This document shows positions 33,213-42,030 of a stretch of 64,000 bases of DNA, in pieces (positions within the stretch are counted from its first letter, which is position 1; every line of letters starts with the position of its first letter). Origin of the DNA: CAVZVW01 sp963778845 (GTDB lineage Bacteria; Actinomycetota; Actinomycetes; Actinomycetales; Kineosporiaceae); contig CAVZVW010000005.1 of assembly GCA_963778845.1 (NCBI GenBank), positions 62,001 through 126,000 on the forward strand, read 5' to 3'. The position numbers and the translations under genes are program-made. The notes under the pieces are model-generated. The model was not told the DNA's origin, ran no database searches, and saw only the letters and a list, made by a program, of their open reading frames with translations.

Positions 33213-35699
33213 TCAGGCGCCCGCCGCGGGCGCCCGCGCCAGTCCCAGATCCGCCGCACGGGCCCGTGCCTGCCCCGGGGTGCAGCCCAGAGTCAGCGCC
33301 AGCTCGTCGACGTCCATCCCGGACGCATACCCGGCGCGCAGCACCTCGTCCTCAGGCGGCGTCCACCCCCGGCCGGCTCGGACTCGCGACCGGGAGGACG
33401 CGGGCGAGGGCGCGGGGGACGGCGCGCCGGACGACGCGCGGGACGACGCAGCGCCGGCGCCGTCCCCGGCCGTTACGCCGGCCGCCGCGAGGGCCCGGTC
33501 GACCGGGTCGGCCACGGCCAGCGGAGCCGGGGCCGCCGCGTCGATGCGGCGCAGCGCGTCCAGCACGAGGGCCCGGTCGGTCGTGGGCCAGAACGGCGGA
33601 AGGGAGGCACGCAGGAACCCGGCGTACCGGGCAGTGGCCAACCGGGAGTCGAGCACCGCCACCACTCCGCGGTCCTGCGAGGTGCGGATCAGCCGCCCGA
33701 CACCCTGCGCGAGCCGCAACGCCGCGCCGGTCGCCGCCACCGCCATGAAGCCGTTGCCGCCGGACCGCGCGACGGCCTCCTGGCGGGCGGAGGCAAGCGG
33801 GTCGTCCGGGCGCGGGAACGGTACCCGGTCGACCACCACCAGCTGGCAGGCAGACCCGGGGACGTCGACGCCCTGCCAGAGCGAGAGCGTGCCGAACAGG
33901 CAGGTCCGGACGTCGCGGGCGAACTCGCGTACCAGCGTGGGCGTTGCGTCGTCCCCCTGACACAGGATCGGCAGGTCCACCCGCTCGCGCATGTGCTGCG
34001 CCGCGGCCTCGGCGGCCCGGCGCGAGGAGAACAGGCCCAGCGTGCGCCCGCCCGCGGCCTCGAGCAGCGCGGCGAGCTCGGCGAGCATCTGCTCACCCAG
34101 GCCGTCGCGGCCCGGTGCCGGCAGGTGGGCTGCGACGTACAGCATGGCCTGGTGCGGGTAGTCGAAGGGGCTCCCGACGTCGAGACCGGTCCAGGCGGGG
34201 GCCTCGGGCCCGCTGAGCCCGACCGCGGCCGCGGCGGCGTCGAAGGACCCCCCGAGCGTCAGCGTCGCCGACGTCAGCACGACGACGCGCTCGTGGAACA
34301 GACGTTCGCGCAGCAGCGCGGCCACGGACAGGGGCGCGACGTGGATCGTCGCGCGCTCGCCGGCAAACCTGGGCTGCGACGGTTCGGACTCCGCCACCCG
34401 CTGGCGCGACAGCCACACGACGTCTCCGCCGCCCTGGCGCGGTGCATCGTGCTCGCCCGGGTGCGGACGCTCCCCCGGTTGCGGACGCTCCCCCGGTTGC
34501 GGACGCTCCCCCGGTTGCGGATGCTCTCGCTGAGCATCGGCGAGCAGGCGCTCCGCGACGTCGAAGACCTCGGTCACGGCCGCGCGAGCCACCTGCCGGG
34601 CGCCGTCGGCCGCGGCCGACCCAGGGTCCGGTTTCAGCTGCGACAGCAGCTCGCGGGCCGCGTCCCGCACTGCCGTCACGGCCTGCGCCAACGCCCCCGT
34701 CACGCCCGCGACCAGCCGGCCCTCGGGGGCCTGGGCCAGCGCAAGGCCCAGCCGAGCGCCGGCGTCCTCGAGCTCGGCGCCGTCAGTGACCCGAGCGCGG
34801 CGGGCCCGCCGGGCAGCCCCCTCGACCATCGCGGCCGAGAGCTCGTCGGAGATCACCGATACGACGCGGTCGGCGAGCTCGTGCGCCTCGTCCACCACCA
34901 GCACCTCGTGCGGCGGCAACATCTGCCGGCCCTCGAAGGCGTCGATCGCCACGAACGCGTGGTTGCTCACGACCACGTCCACCGCGCGGGCTCGCTCACG
35001 GGCGAGCTCGCTGTGGCACTGCGCGGCGACCGGGCAGCGCTGTGCGCCCAGGCACTCGTGGGCGTTCACCGACACCTGCCACCAGGCGCGGTCACTCACA
35101 CCCGGGACCAGCTCGTCACGGTCGCCCGTCTCGGTGCGTTCGGCCCAGTCACGCAGCCGCACGACCTCGCGCCCGAGCCGCGAGGTGGGGGCCCCGAGCG
35201 CGGGCGGAGACGGGGGCGTGGCCGAGGGCGCGGGCGCTGACGAGGACGAGGGCGCTGACGAGGTCGAGGACAGGTCGAACAGCACGTCGTCGTCGGCCGG
35301 GAAACCACCGAGCAGCTTCTGCCGGCACACGTAGTTACGCCTGCCCTTGACCAGCTGCCAGGTCGGCCGACGGCCGAGCAGCGGGGCGAGCGCATCGGCC
35401 ACGAGGGGGAGGTCGCGGTCGACGACCTGTGCCTGCAGGGCCAGCGTCGCCGTGGACACCACGACCGGCTCGCCCGAGCGCAACGCGTACGCCACCGCGG
35501 GAACCAGGTACGCCATCGACTTGCCCGTCCCCGTCCCGGCCTGCACCACGAGGTGCTCGCCGGACTCGACGGCCGTGTCGACCGCCTTCGCCATGGCCAC
35601 CTGCCCCGGCCGGGTCACACCGCCGAGCCCGTCGACGGCCGCCGCCAGGAGCGCATCCACCGGCACCGGTGCACGCGCCGGCCTCGCCCGCTCGGTCAC
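33213..35699 (-). CDS. dinG: DinG-type ATP-dependent DNA helicase
   Basis: The product is 828 residues. Walker A is GTGTGKSMAY, and the DEAH box is VVDEAHELADRV. Cysteines of the Fe-S domain are visible (YVCRQKLLGG, CLGAQRCPVAAQC), and the late motif QGVGRLIRTSQDRGVV is motif VI. It is an XPD-like 5'-3' helicase for DNA repair. A low-complexity PQPGER repeat lies near residue 400, and a C-terminal helical segment (RGWTPPEDEVLRAGYASGMD) with a helix-turn-helix look is an extra not found in all DinG proteins. A TAGGCT box ends 6 nt before the GTG start. Confidence 0.92.
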   Translation of the reverse strand: MTERARPARAPVPVDALLAAAVDGLGGVTRPGQVAMAKAVDTAVESGEHLVVQAGTGTGKSMAYLVPAVAYALRSGEPVVVSTATLALQAQVVDRDLPLVADALAPLLGRRPTWQLVKGRRNYVCRQKLLGGFPADDDVLFDLSSTSSAPSSSSAPAPSATPPSPPALGAPTSRLGREVVRLRDWAERTETGDRDELVPGVSDRAWWQVSVNAHECLGAQRCPVAAQCHSELARERARAVDVVVSNHAFVAIDAFEGRQMLPPHEVLVVDEAHELADRVVSVISDELSAAMVEGAARRARRARVTDGAELEDAGARLGLALAQAPEGRLVAGVTGALAQAVTAVRDAARELLSQLKPDPGSAAADGARQVARAAVTEVFDVAERLLADAQREHPQPGERPQPGERPQPGERPHPGEHDAPRQGGGDVVWLSRQRVAESEPSQPRFAGERATIHVAPLSVAALLRERLFHERVVVLTSATLTLGGSFDAAAAAVGLSGPEAPAWTGLDVGSPFDYPHQAMLYVAAHLPAPGRDGLGEQMLAELAALLEAAGGRTLGLFSSRRAAEAAAQHMRERVDLPILCQGDDATPTLVREFARDVRTCLFGTLSLWQGVDVPGSACQLVVVDRVPFPRPDDPLASARQEAVARSGGNGFMAVAATGAALRLAQGVGRLIRTSQDRGVVAVLDSRLATARYAGFLRASLPPFWPTTDRALVLDALRRIDAAAPAPLAVADPVDRALAAAGVTAGDGAGAASSRASSGAPSPAPSPASSRSRVRAGRGWTPPEDEVLRAGYASGMDVDELALTLGCTPGQARARAADLGLARAPAAGA
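34463..34516. repeat. 18-bp tandem repeats inside dinG
   Basis: Three identical 18-bp units encode PQPGER, with diverged edges on both sides. The length keeps frame, so copy-number change would only resize a linker. Confidence 0.85.
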
Positions 35700-35705
35700 C
35701 GAGCG

Positions 35706-35711
35706 AGCCTA
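35706..35711 (-). promoter_or_regulatory. Putative -10 box of a leaderless promoter (dinG)
   Basis: On the minus strand TAGGCT is followed by six bases and the GTG start at 35699. No ribosome site lies between. No SOS box was seen here. Confidence 0.5.
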
Positions 35712-35900
35712 GACGGTATGGAGTGTCGGACCCGACGACGACGGCGTGCGTGCACCCGCAGCAGATGCACACCTTCGGCACTGGGGACACAATGACGGGG
35801 CTGAGGCGATCGCGACCGACTCGTGGGGCGTCTGGCCGGCGTCTGGCCGCCGGCGCCGTCCTGCACAGACGAGCACCGCCTCGCACCGGGGAGGACCGTG

Positions 35901-36935
35901 ATGGACTGGTACCTGGAGCCCGGGGACGCGGGTGCTGTCCCCGAGCTGCGTCGCGCTGTCGTCGGCTACCTCGCGCGCCACGCGAGCGCGGACAGCGACC
36001 TCGCGGCTGCCGAGATCGTGGTCGCGGAGCTGCTCGCCAACGCGGTGGAGCACGCGGCGGGCCCGGCGTGGGTGAGCATCAGGTGGGACGACGTGCGCCC
36101 CGTCCTCGCGGTCACCGACCTCGGGCCGGGCTTCGAGCGCGGCCACGGCAGTGCCGACCCGTCGTCGGGCTCGGCCCCCGGTACGGGAGGTCCCGCGGCT
36201 GGCGGCGACGCCGTCCTGCAGTCGACCGCCCTGCCTGCCGACCCCTTCGCCGAGGGCGGGCGCGGGCTCTTCCTGGTGGACCATCTGTCCCACGACCTCG
36301 ACATCGCCGCCCGGAGGTCCCGCGGGACGACGATCTCGGCAACTCTCGACGTTCGTCGCCGGCCCGGCGTGCACGTCCGCGCCCCCCGTCGCAACACCGC
36401 TGCGCTACCAGCGATCGAGGAGGCGCTGCCTGAAGGCGGCTTCGCCCGGGAGACGTTCCTCAACGCCATCGTCGTGCAGCTCGCCCAGTCGGTGGAGCTG
36501 CTCCAGGGTCCGGAGGCCGCCGACGCGGTGCTCACCCAGGTGGGCGCCGACGTCGGGGGCAGGATCGAGGAGGAGTACCGGGCGGCGCGGGCGGTCCGTG
36601 ACCCGTTGACACCCCGCCAGATCGGCGAGTGCCTCGTGCGGTTCAAGGCCGCCCTGGACGGCGCGTTCTCCGTGGAGTCGGTGGACGAGCACAAGGTGGT
36701 GCTGGTCAACTCCAGGTGCCCCTTCGGAGCGGCGGTCCAGCGGATGCCCGCGCTGTGCCGCATGACTGCCAGCGTCTTCGGCGCGATCGCCGCGCGCAAC
36801 GCCGCGGGCGGGGAGTCGGCGGTGCTGCTCGAGGAGCGGATCGCTCTGGGTGACCCCGGGTGCCGCATCGTCGTGTGGCTCGACCCCGACGAGGGCGCAC
36901 CCGCAGCCGCACACCGCTACCGTTCCGCCGTGTGA
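35901..36935 (+). CDS. HATPase (RsbW-like) protein with C-terminal MetOD1-like domain
   Basis: The product is 344 residues. The N-terminal half is a histidine-kinase-like ATPase of the anti-sigma class (IVVAELLANAVEHAAGPAWVS, LAVTDLGPGFERG, and the G-box region EGGRGLFLVDHLSHDL). The C-terminal 150 residues (FLNAIVVQLAQSVELLQG, HKVVLVNSRCPFGAAVQRMPALCRMTASVFGAIAA) match a methanogen-type output domain with a conserved Cys pair. It may sense a ligand or metal and switch a partner. The ATG has GGAGG 6 nt upstream. Its stop overlaps the next gene as GTGA. The output partner is unknown. Confidence 0.78.
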   Translation: MDWYLEPGDAGAVPELRRAVVGYLARHASADSDLAAAEIVVAELLANAVEHAAGPAWVSIRWDDVRPVLAVTDLGPGFERGHGSADPSSGSAPGTGGPAAGGDAVLQSTALPADPFAEGGRGLFLVDHLSHDLDIAARRSRGTTISATLDVRRRPGVHVRAPRRNTAALPAIEEALPEGGFARETFLNAIVVQLAQSVELLQGPEAADAVLTQVGADVGGRIEEEYRAARAVRDPLTPRQIGECLVRFKAALDGAFSVESVDEHKVVLVNSRCPFGAAVQRMPALCRMTASVFGAIAARNAAGGESAVLLEERIALGDPGCRIVVWLDPDEGAPAAAHRYRSAV

Positions 36936-37867
36936 CCACCGCAGCCGACCTCGACCCTCCCGACGTCACCGTGGTGGGGTCGGCGAACGCCGACCTCGTG
37001 GTCCCCGTCGGCCGTCGACCTGCGGGCGGCGAGACCGTGCTCGGCGGTGACCTGGCCACGGTTCCGGGCGGCAAAGGGGCCAACCAGGCCGTGGCGGCCG
37101 CGCGACTGGGCGCACGGGTCGCCTTCGTGGGATGCGTGGGGGACGACGCACACGGGCGCCTGCTGCGCCTGTCGCTGGGCGATGCCGGCGTCGACACCAC
37201 GCACCTGCGCCTCGCCACGGCGCCGACGGGCGTCGCGCTCATCCTGGTCACCCCGGACGGGGACAACAGCATCGTCGTGTCCCCTGGGGCGAACGCCGCG
37301 CTCACCGCAGCCGATGTCACGGTGCCGGCAGTGGCGACGGCCCGGGTGGTCGTGCTGCAGAGGGAGGTGGACGCAGGCGTGAGCCTGGCGGCGGCACGCC
37401 ACGCCCGCGGTCTCGTGGTACTCAACCTCGCGCCGTCCGGTCCGGTCCCGCACGACCTGCTCCGGCGTACCGACGTGCTGGTGGTGAACGAGCACGAGGC
37501 AGCGGACCTGCTGGGAGAACCCGCTCACACGCCGGGGTCCGCCGACGGGGTGGACGCCGCAGAGCGCCTTCGTGCCCTGGGTCCGGCGACCGTCGTGGTC
37601 ACCCTCGGTGGCCGGGGCGCTGTCGCGGTCGACGTCGGGGGCACGCACGTCGCTGCAGCCCCGCGCATCGACGTGGTCGACACCACCGGCGCGGGTGACT
37701 CCTTCACGGGCGCACTGGCCTGGAGGCTGGCGGTCGGCGACGGCATCGCACGGGCCCTGGCGGTCGCCGTCCATGTCGGGTCGCTCGCGGCCACCAGGCC
37801 TGGGGCGCAGCCGTCGTTCCCCACCCGTGACGAGCTGCCTTCCGGACTCGTGGACGCTGCCGGGTGA
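36932..37867 (+). CDS. PfkB-family carbohydrate kinase (ribokinase-like)
   Basis: The product is 311 residues. PfkB signatures are clear: the N-terminal GSANADLVV, the GGKGANQAVAAARLGA motif, and the C-terminal DTTGAGDSFTGALAWRLA with the catalytic Asp. Ribokinase is the most likely identity from the GGKGANQA motif, although other sugar substrates cannot be excluded. The GTG start overlaps the preceding stop by GTGA, so it is translated with the HATPase gene. Confidence 0.88.
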   Translation: MTTAADLDPPDVTVVGSANADLVVPVGRRPAGGETVLGGDLATVPGGKGANQAVAAARLGARVAFVGCVGDDAHGRLLRLSLGDAGVDTTHLRLATAPTGVALILVTPDGDNSIVVSPGANAALTAADVTVPAVATARVVVLQREVDAGVSLAAARHARGLVVLNLAPSGPVPHDLLRRTDVLVVNEHEAADLLGEPAHTPGSADGVDAAERLRALGPATVVVTLGGRGAVAVDVGGTHVAAAPRIDVVDTTGAGDSFTGALAWRLAVGDGIARALAVAVHVGSLAATRPGAQPSFPTRDELPSGLVDAAG

Positions 37868-37935
37868 CGCCGCGTCGGCCCGCTGCTCGCGGCGGCCCGG
37901 TGCCCGCGGCACCTCGCCGGGGCCGGTCTCTCGGT

Positions 37936-38011
37936 GTACGTAGATCTGACACAAGTCCGCGGGATCGACGCTGACAACGCTGTCAGCGGCACTTGTGTCA
38001 GAGTTACGTAC
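37936..38011. repeat. Nested inverted repeat (76 bp), terminator or MITE-like relic
   Basis: Outer arms GTACGTA/TACGTAC (37936-37942, 38005-38011) and TCTGACACAAGT/ACTTGTGTCAGA (37945-37956, 37991-38002) surround an inner hairpin CGCTGACA-ACGC-TGTCAGCG (37969-37988). It lies in a 170-bp convergent gap and is AT-richer than the surroundings. It could be a bidirectional terminator or the remains of a small element with terminal inverted repeats. Confidence 0.75.
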
Positions 38012-38037
38012 GCCGAATACCCATGGGGGTATCGGCG
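38011..38037 (-). terminator. Hairpin just after the DUF3516 helicase stop
   Basis: CGCCGAATACCC pairs imperfectly with GGGGTATCGGCG around a 3-nt loop, directly adjacent to the stop codon of the minus-strand helicase gene. Confidence 0.5.
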
Positions 38038-40686
38038 TCAGGTCAGCTGGTCGACGGCGGTGACGCGGACCACCGCGACCCCCGCCTCGTCGCTGCCGTC
38101 GAGGTCCACCTCGGCCGAGATCCCCCAGTCGTGGTCCCCGGCGGGGTCGTGAAGGACCTGCCGGGCAGTCCAGCGACGCCGCGGGACGCTCGAGGCGGCG
38201 GCAGCGGCGGCGTCGTCGTCGTCGTCGGAGCCTGGATGTGCGTCGGGGTCCGCCGGCGGGTTCTCGTCCAGCAGGAGCAGCGCCGGTCCCCGGGCATCGG
38301 CGTCGGTGCGGATCTCGTCGTGCTCGGCGAAGTACGGGGCCAGCGCAGCGGCCCATGCGTCGGCGTCCCACCCGGCGTCGGCGTCCAGAGCCGCGAGGTC
38401 GCCCCAGCGACGCAGGGCAGCGAGCTCGACGCGGCGGAACAACGCGTTGCGGACCAGCACCCGAAACGCCCTCCGGTTGGTCGTGACCGGTGGTGGCACG
38501 GCCTCCCGCTGCCGGCCCGCGGCAGCTCGGGCAGGGGCGCCGTCCACGCCGTCCCCGCCGTCCACGCCGTCGCGCAGGGCCTCCCACTCGTCCAGCAGGC
38601 TCGAGTCGGTCTGGCGGACCAGCTCACCCAGCCACTCGACCAGGTCCTCCAGCTCCTCGGTGCGGGCCTCCTCGGGCACGGTCTGCCGCAGTGCCTTGTA
38701 CGCATCCGCCAGGTACCGCAGCACGGTGCCCTCCGACCTCGCCAACCCGTAGTAGGCGACGAACTCGGTGAAGGTCATGGCCTGCTCGAACGCGTCGCGG
38801 GCCACCGACTTGGGTGAGACCTCGTAGTCGGCCACCCACGGGTGACCTCTCCGGTACATCTCGTAGGCGGCCTCGAGGAGCTCGGCCAGCGGCTTGGGAT
38901 GGGTGACCTCCTCGAGCAGCTCCATGCGCTCGTCGTACTCGATGCCCTCGGCCTTCATCGCCGCCACCGCGGCGCCGCGGGCCTTGAACCGCTGGGCGGA
39001 GAGCACGGGGCGCGGGTCGTCCAGCGTCGACTCGATCACCGACAGGACGTCGAGGGCGTACGCGGGCGACTCCCGGTCGAGCAGCTCGAGCGCAGCCAGG
39101 GCGAACGGGGACAGCGGCTGGTTCAGTGCGAAGTCCGGCTGCAGGTCGACGGTGAGCCGCACGGCCCGCCCGTCGGCGCGGGGCGGGTCGAGCCGCTCCA
39201 CCACGCCGGCCGCCAGCAGCGCGCGGTAGATCGCGATCGCACGCAGGATGTGGCGGCGTTGCGCCGCCCGATCCTCGTGGTTGTCCTCGAGCAGGTGCCG
39301 CATGGCCTCGAAGGGGTCTCCCGGCCGCGCGATGACGTTGAGCACCATCGCGTGGGTGACGACGAAGCTCGACGCCAGGGGCTCCGGCTCTGCCCCCACC
39401 AGCCGCTCGAAGGTGGGCCGCCCCCACGAGACGAAGCCCTCGGGCGCCTTCTTCCGCACCACTCTGCGGCGCTTCTTCGGGTCCTCGCCGGCCTTGGCCA
39501 GCAGCCTCTCGTTCTCCACGTCGTGGTCAGGGGCCTGCACGACCACGGTGCCCGCGACGTCGAACCCCGCGCGACCCGCGCGGCCGGCGATCTGGTGGAA
39601 CTCGCGCGCCTTCAGGTGGCGCACGCGCGTGCCGTCGTACTTGCTCAACGCCGAGAACAGCACGGTGCGGATCGGCACGTTGATCCCGACGCCGAGGGTG
39701 TCCGTGCCGCACACCACCTTCAGCAGACCGGCCTGGGCCAGCTGCTCGACCAGGCGGCGGTAGCGCGGCAGCATGCCGGCGTGGTGCACCCCGATGCCAT
39801 GGCGCACGAGACGGTTGAGGGTGTTCCCGAACCCGGCCGAGAACCGGAACCCGGCCACGTGCTCGGCGATGGCATCCTTCTGCTCCCGCGTCGCGAGGTT
39901 CACGCTCATGAGAGCCTGGGCACGCTCGAGCGCGGCGGCCTGGGTGAAGTGGACGACATAGACGGGCGCCTGCCCCGTGGCGAGGAGCTCCTCCAACGTC
40001 TCGTGGATCGGCGTGGTGGCGTAGGAGTAGTAGAGCGGGACGGGCCGCTGGGCCGAGCTCACCGTGACGGTGGGGCGGCCCGTGCGGCGGGTCAGGTCCG
40101 TCTCGAACCGTGTGACGTCGCCGAGCGTCGCCGACATCAGCAGGAACTGGGCCTGCGGCAGCTCGATGATCGGCACCTGCCAGGCCCATCCCCGGTCGGG
40201 CTCGCCGTAGAAGTGGAACTCGTCCATCACCACCTGGCCCACGTCAGCCAGGTGGCCCTCGCGCAGAGCCAGGTTCGCGAGCACCTCGGCCGTGCAGCAG
40301 ACCAGCGGCGCGCTGGCGTTGACGCTGGCGTCGCCGGTGAGCATCCCCACCCGCTGCGCGCCGACCTCTCGGCACAACGCGAAGAACTTCTCCGACACCA
40401 GCGCCTTGATGGGCGCCGTGTAGAACGTGCGCCGCCCCTGCGCCAGGGCGGCGACGTGAGCGCCCAGCGCCACCAGGCTCTTGCCGGACCCCGTCGGCGT
40501 GCCCAGGATGACGTTCGCACCCGTGACGATCTCCAGCAGCGCCTCCTCCTGCGCCGGGTAGAGCGTGAGGCCGCGAGACGTCGCCCAGCCGGCGAAGGTC
40601 TCGAGGACGGTGTCGGCATCCGGTGCCGCCTGCCCAGCCGCGCGGGATGTGGCGGCCGAACCCAGCAGACCCTCGAGCGTCGTCAT
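38038..40686 (-). CDS. DEAD/DEAH-box helicase with DUF3516 C-terminus
   Basis: The product is 882 residues. Walker A is GTPTGSGKSL, and Walker B is VMDEFHFYG (DEFH variant). Motif III is LMSATLGD, and motif VI is HQIAGRAGRAGFD. The C-terminal 470 residues match the DUF3516 region of actinobacterial Ski2-like helicases (VKKAP-like basic linker, SPFALAALELLDRESP). These are thought to act in RNA or DNA processing, but the substrate is unproven. It is a single gene convergent with the PfkB kinase. Confidence 0.9.
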   Translation of the reverse strand: MTTLEGLLGSAATSRAAGQAAPDADTVLETFAGWATSRGLTLYPAQEEALLEIVTGANVILGTPTGSGKSLVALGAHVAALAQGRRTFYTAPIKALVSEKFFALCREVGAQRVGMLTGDASVNASAPLVCCTAEVLANLALREGHLADVGQVVMDEFHFYGEPDRGWAWQVPIIELPQAQFLLMSATLGDVTRFETDLTRRTGRPTVTVSSAQRPVPLYYSYATTPIHETLEELLATGQAPVYVVHFTQAAALERAQALMSVNLATREQKDAIAEHVAGFRFSAGFGNTLNRLVRHGIGVHHAGMLPRYRRLVEQLAQAGLLKVVCGTDTLGVGINVPIRTVLFSALSKYDGTRVRHLKAREFHQIAGRAGRAGFDVAGTVVVQAPDHDVENERLLAKAGEDPKKRRRVVRKKAPEGFVSWGRPTFERLVGAEPEPLASSFVVTHAMVLNVIARPGDPFEAMRHLLEDNHEDRAAQRRHILRAIAIYRALLAAGVVERLDPPRADGRAVRLTVDLQPDFALNQPLSPFALAALELLDRESPAYALDVLSVIESTLDDPRPVLSAQRFKARGAAVAAMKAEGIEYDERMELLEEVTHPKPLAELLEAAYEMYRRGHPWVADYEVSPKSVARDAFEQAMTFTEFVAYYGLARSEGTVLRYLADAYKALRQTVPEEARTEELEDLVEWLGELVRQTDSSLLDEWEALRDGVDGGDGVDGAPARAAAGRQREAVPPPVTTNRRAFRVLVRNALFRRVELAALRRWGDLAALDADAGWDADAWAAALAPYFAEHDEIRTDADARGPALLLLDENPPADPDAHPGSDDDDDAAAAAASSVPRRRWTARQVLHDPAGDHDWGISAEVDLDGSDEAGVAVVRVTAVDQLT

Positions 40687-40712
40687 GTCGACTCGATCGT
40701 CTCAGCAGCCCC

Positions 40713-41528
40713 TCAGAGCTTGCGGGCGACCCAGAGATCCTCGACCGGCCACTTCCTGGCCCAGTCGGCGCTGGCGAGGTCGTAGTACTCGTGGTCCGAG
40801 GCGTCGTCGGGGGCGTAGAGCTCACGCAGCGCCTCGATCGCGAACCCCGCCTGCTGGAGGATGTCGATCCACTCCCCGTGCCCGGGGTGGAACTCCACGC
40901 CCCCGCTCGGCCACTGCACGCGGTAGAGCCCACGCTGAGGGCGCATGAGCTGGGTCAAGGCGATGCCCTCGTCCTCGGGCCAGCACAGTGTCACGATCGT
41001 GCTGTTGGTGAGGAAGACAAGTCTCCCGCCGGGTCGCAGCAGCCGAGCGGCCTCCAAGACCCACAGCTGCGGGTCGGCCCACAGGCACGCCCCGTACTCG
41101 GACAGGGCGAGGTCGAAGGCCCCGTCGGGCAGGGGCACGTCGGTGGCGTCGGCCTCGATCAGCGGGAACGTGAGGTCGAAGAGCTCCTGGCAGCGGCGCG
41201 CCGTCGCCAGCTGGGCCGGCGTGACATCGACCCCGACCGGCCGGGCGCCGCGGCGCGCCAGCCACGCCGAGAAGTACGCCGACCCGCAGCCCAGCTCCAC
41301 GACGTCCAGCCCGTCGACATCGCCGAGCACGTCGAGGGTGGTCTCGGGGATCGAGAAGACTCCCCACGAGATGTCGGTCGAGGCCCACGCCTGGTCGGCC
41401 GCGGCGTCGGTGTAGTTCGCGTTCTCCGTGGTCCAGACCTCGCGGTTGGTCGCAGCATCGGCCACGGGGTCGCCCATGACCGGCCAGTCAACCAGCGCCG
41501 ACCGAGCCCGTCGAGGCGGTTTCGGCAT
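40713..41528 (-). CDS. Class I SAM-dependent methyltransferase
   Basis: The product is 271 residues. Motif I is VVELGCGSAYFSAWLARRG, with the acidic strand GVDVTPAQL, and motif post II is DATDVPLPDGAFDLALS. The C-terminal part (HGEWIDILQQAGFAIEAL) is typical of small-molecule methyltransferases. The substrate is unknown. I kept the ATG at 41528; an ATG 17 codons in (41477) would also leave the whole fold and has equal support. It is divergent from the TraR-like gene by about 80 bp. Confidence 0.85.
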   Translation of the reverse strand: MPKPPRRARSALVDWPVMGDPVADAATNREVWTTENANYTDAAADQAWASTDISWGVFSIPETTLDVLGDVDGLDVVELGCGSAYFSAWLARRGARPVGVDVTPAQLATARRCQELFDLTFPLIEADATDVPLPDGAFDLALSEYGACLWADPQLWVLEAARLLRPGGRLVFLTNSTIVTLCWPEDEGIALTQLMRPQRGLYRVQWPSGGVEFHPGHGEWIDILQQAGFAIEALRELYAPDDASDHEYYDLASADWARKWPVEDLWVARKL

Positions 41529-41607
41529 CCCGGGGGTGATACTGGCTCACGGCCCTCATGGACGTCGCCGCTGGCCGGTGTCCGGCGAGCGCGGGTCAGG
41601 AGGTCCG

Positions 41608-41952
41608 ATGAGCGAGGATGCCGCCCGAGCCGGGCTGCGAGAGGTGCTGTCGGCCAAGCGCGCGGAGCTGGAGGCCGAGCTCGCGGCACTGTCCGCCCCT
41701 GTCGCCGACCAGTCGGGAATCGGCTTCGGCAAGCGCGTCGGCGAGGGCACGAGCCTCGCCGTCGAGCGGCTCTCGCAGGTCGCCGCGCACGGGCGCCTGC
41801 AGGTGCTCGAGGCAGAGGTCCGGCGCGCGCTGACCAAGCTCGACGAGGGCACCTACGGCGTCTGCGACACCTGCGCCGCGCCGATCGCCGAACCGCGCCT
41901 GGAGGCGCGACCGTGGGCGACCCGATGCCTGTCGTGCTCGGCGGCCGGCTGA
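41608..41952 (+). CDS. TraR/DksA-type zinc-finger protein
   Basis: The product is 114 residues from an ATG with AGGAGGT upstream. A coiled-coil (AELEAELAALSAPVADQ, VLEAEVRRALTKLDEGTYG) leads to a four-cysteine zinc ribbon (YGVCDTC...RCLSCSAA). It belongs to the DksA/TraR fold, whose members act on RNA polymerase. Whether it works with RNA polymerase in this organism is inferred, because many actinobacterial members are uncharacterised. Confidence 0.88.
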   Translation: MSEDAARAGLREVLSAKRAELEAELAALSAPVADQSGIGFGKRVGEGTSLAVERLSQVAAHGRLQVLEAEVRRALTKLDEGTYGVCDTCAAPIAEPRLEARPWATRCLSCSAAG

Positions 41953-42030
41953 TCTCGTGCGCGGGGCGGTCGTGCGCCGGTCACGCCCCGGCGGCGGGCC
42001 TGCCGACGCGGTCAGCCCGAGCCGACGCGG

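Noticed and set aside
33138..35240. Long open frame on the plus strand across dinG
   Set aside because: It is the antisense shadow of dinG, with biased, repeat-like composition and no recognisable fold.
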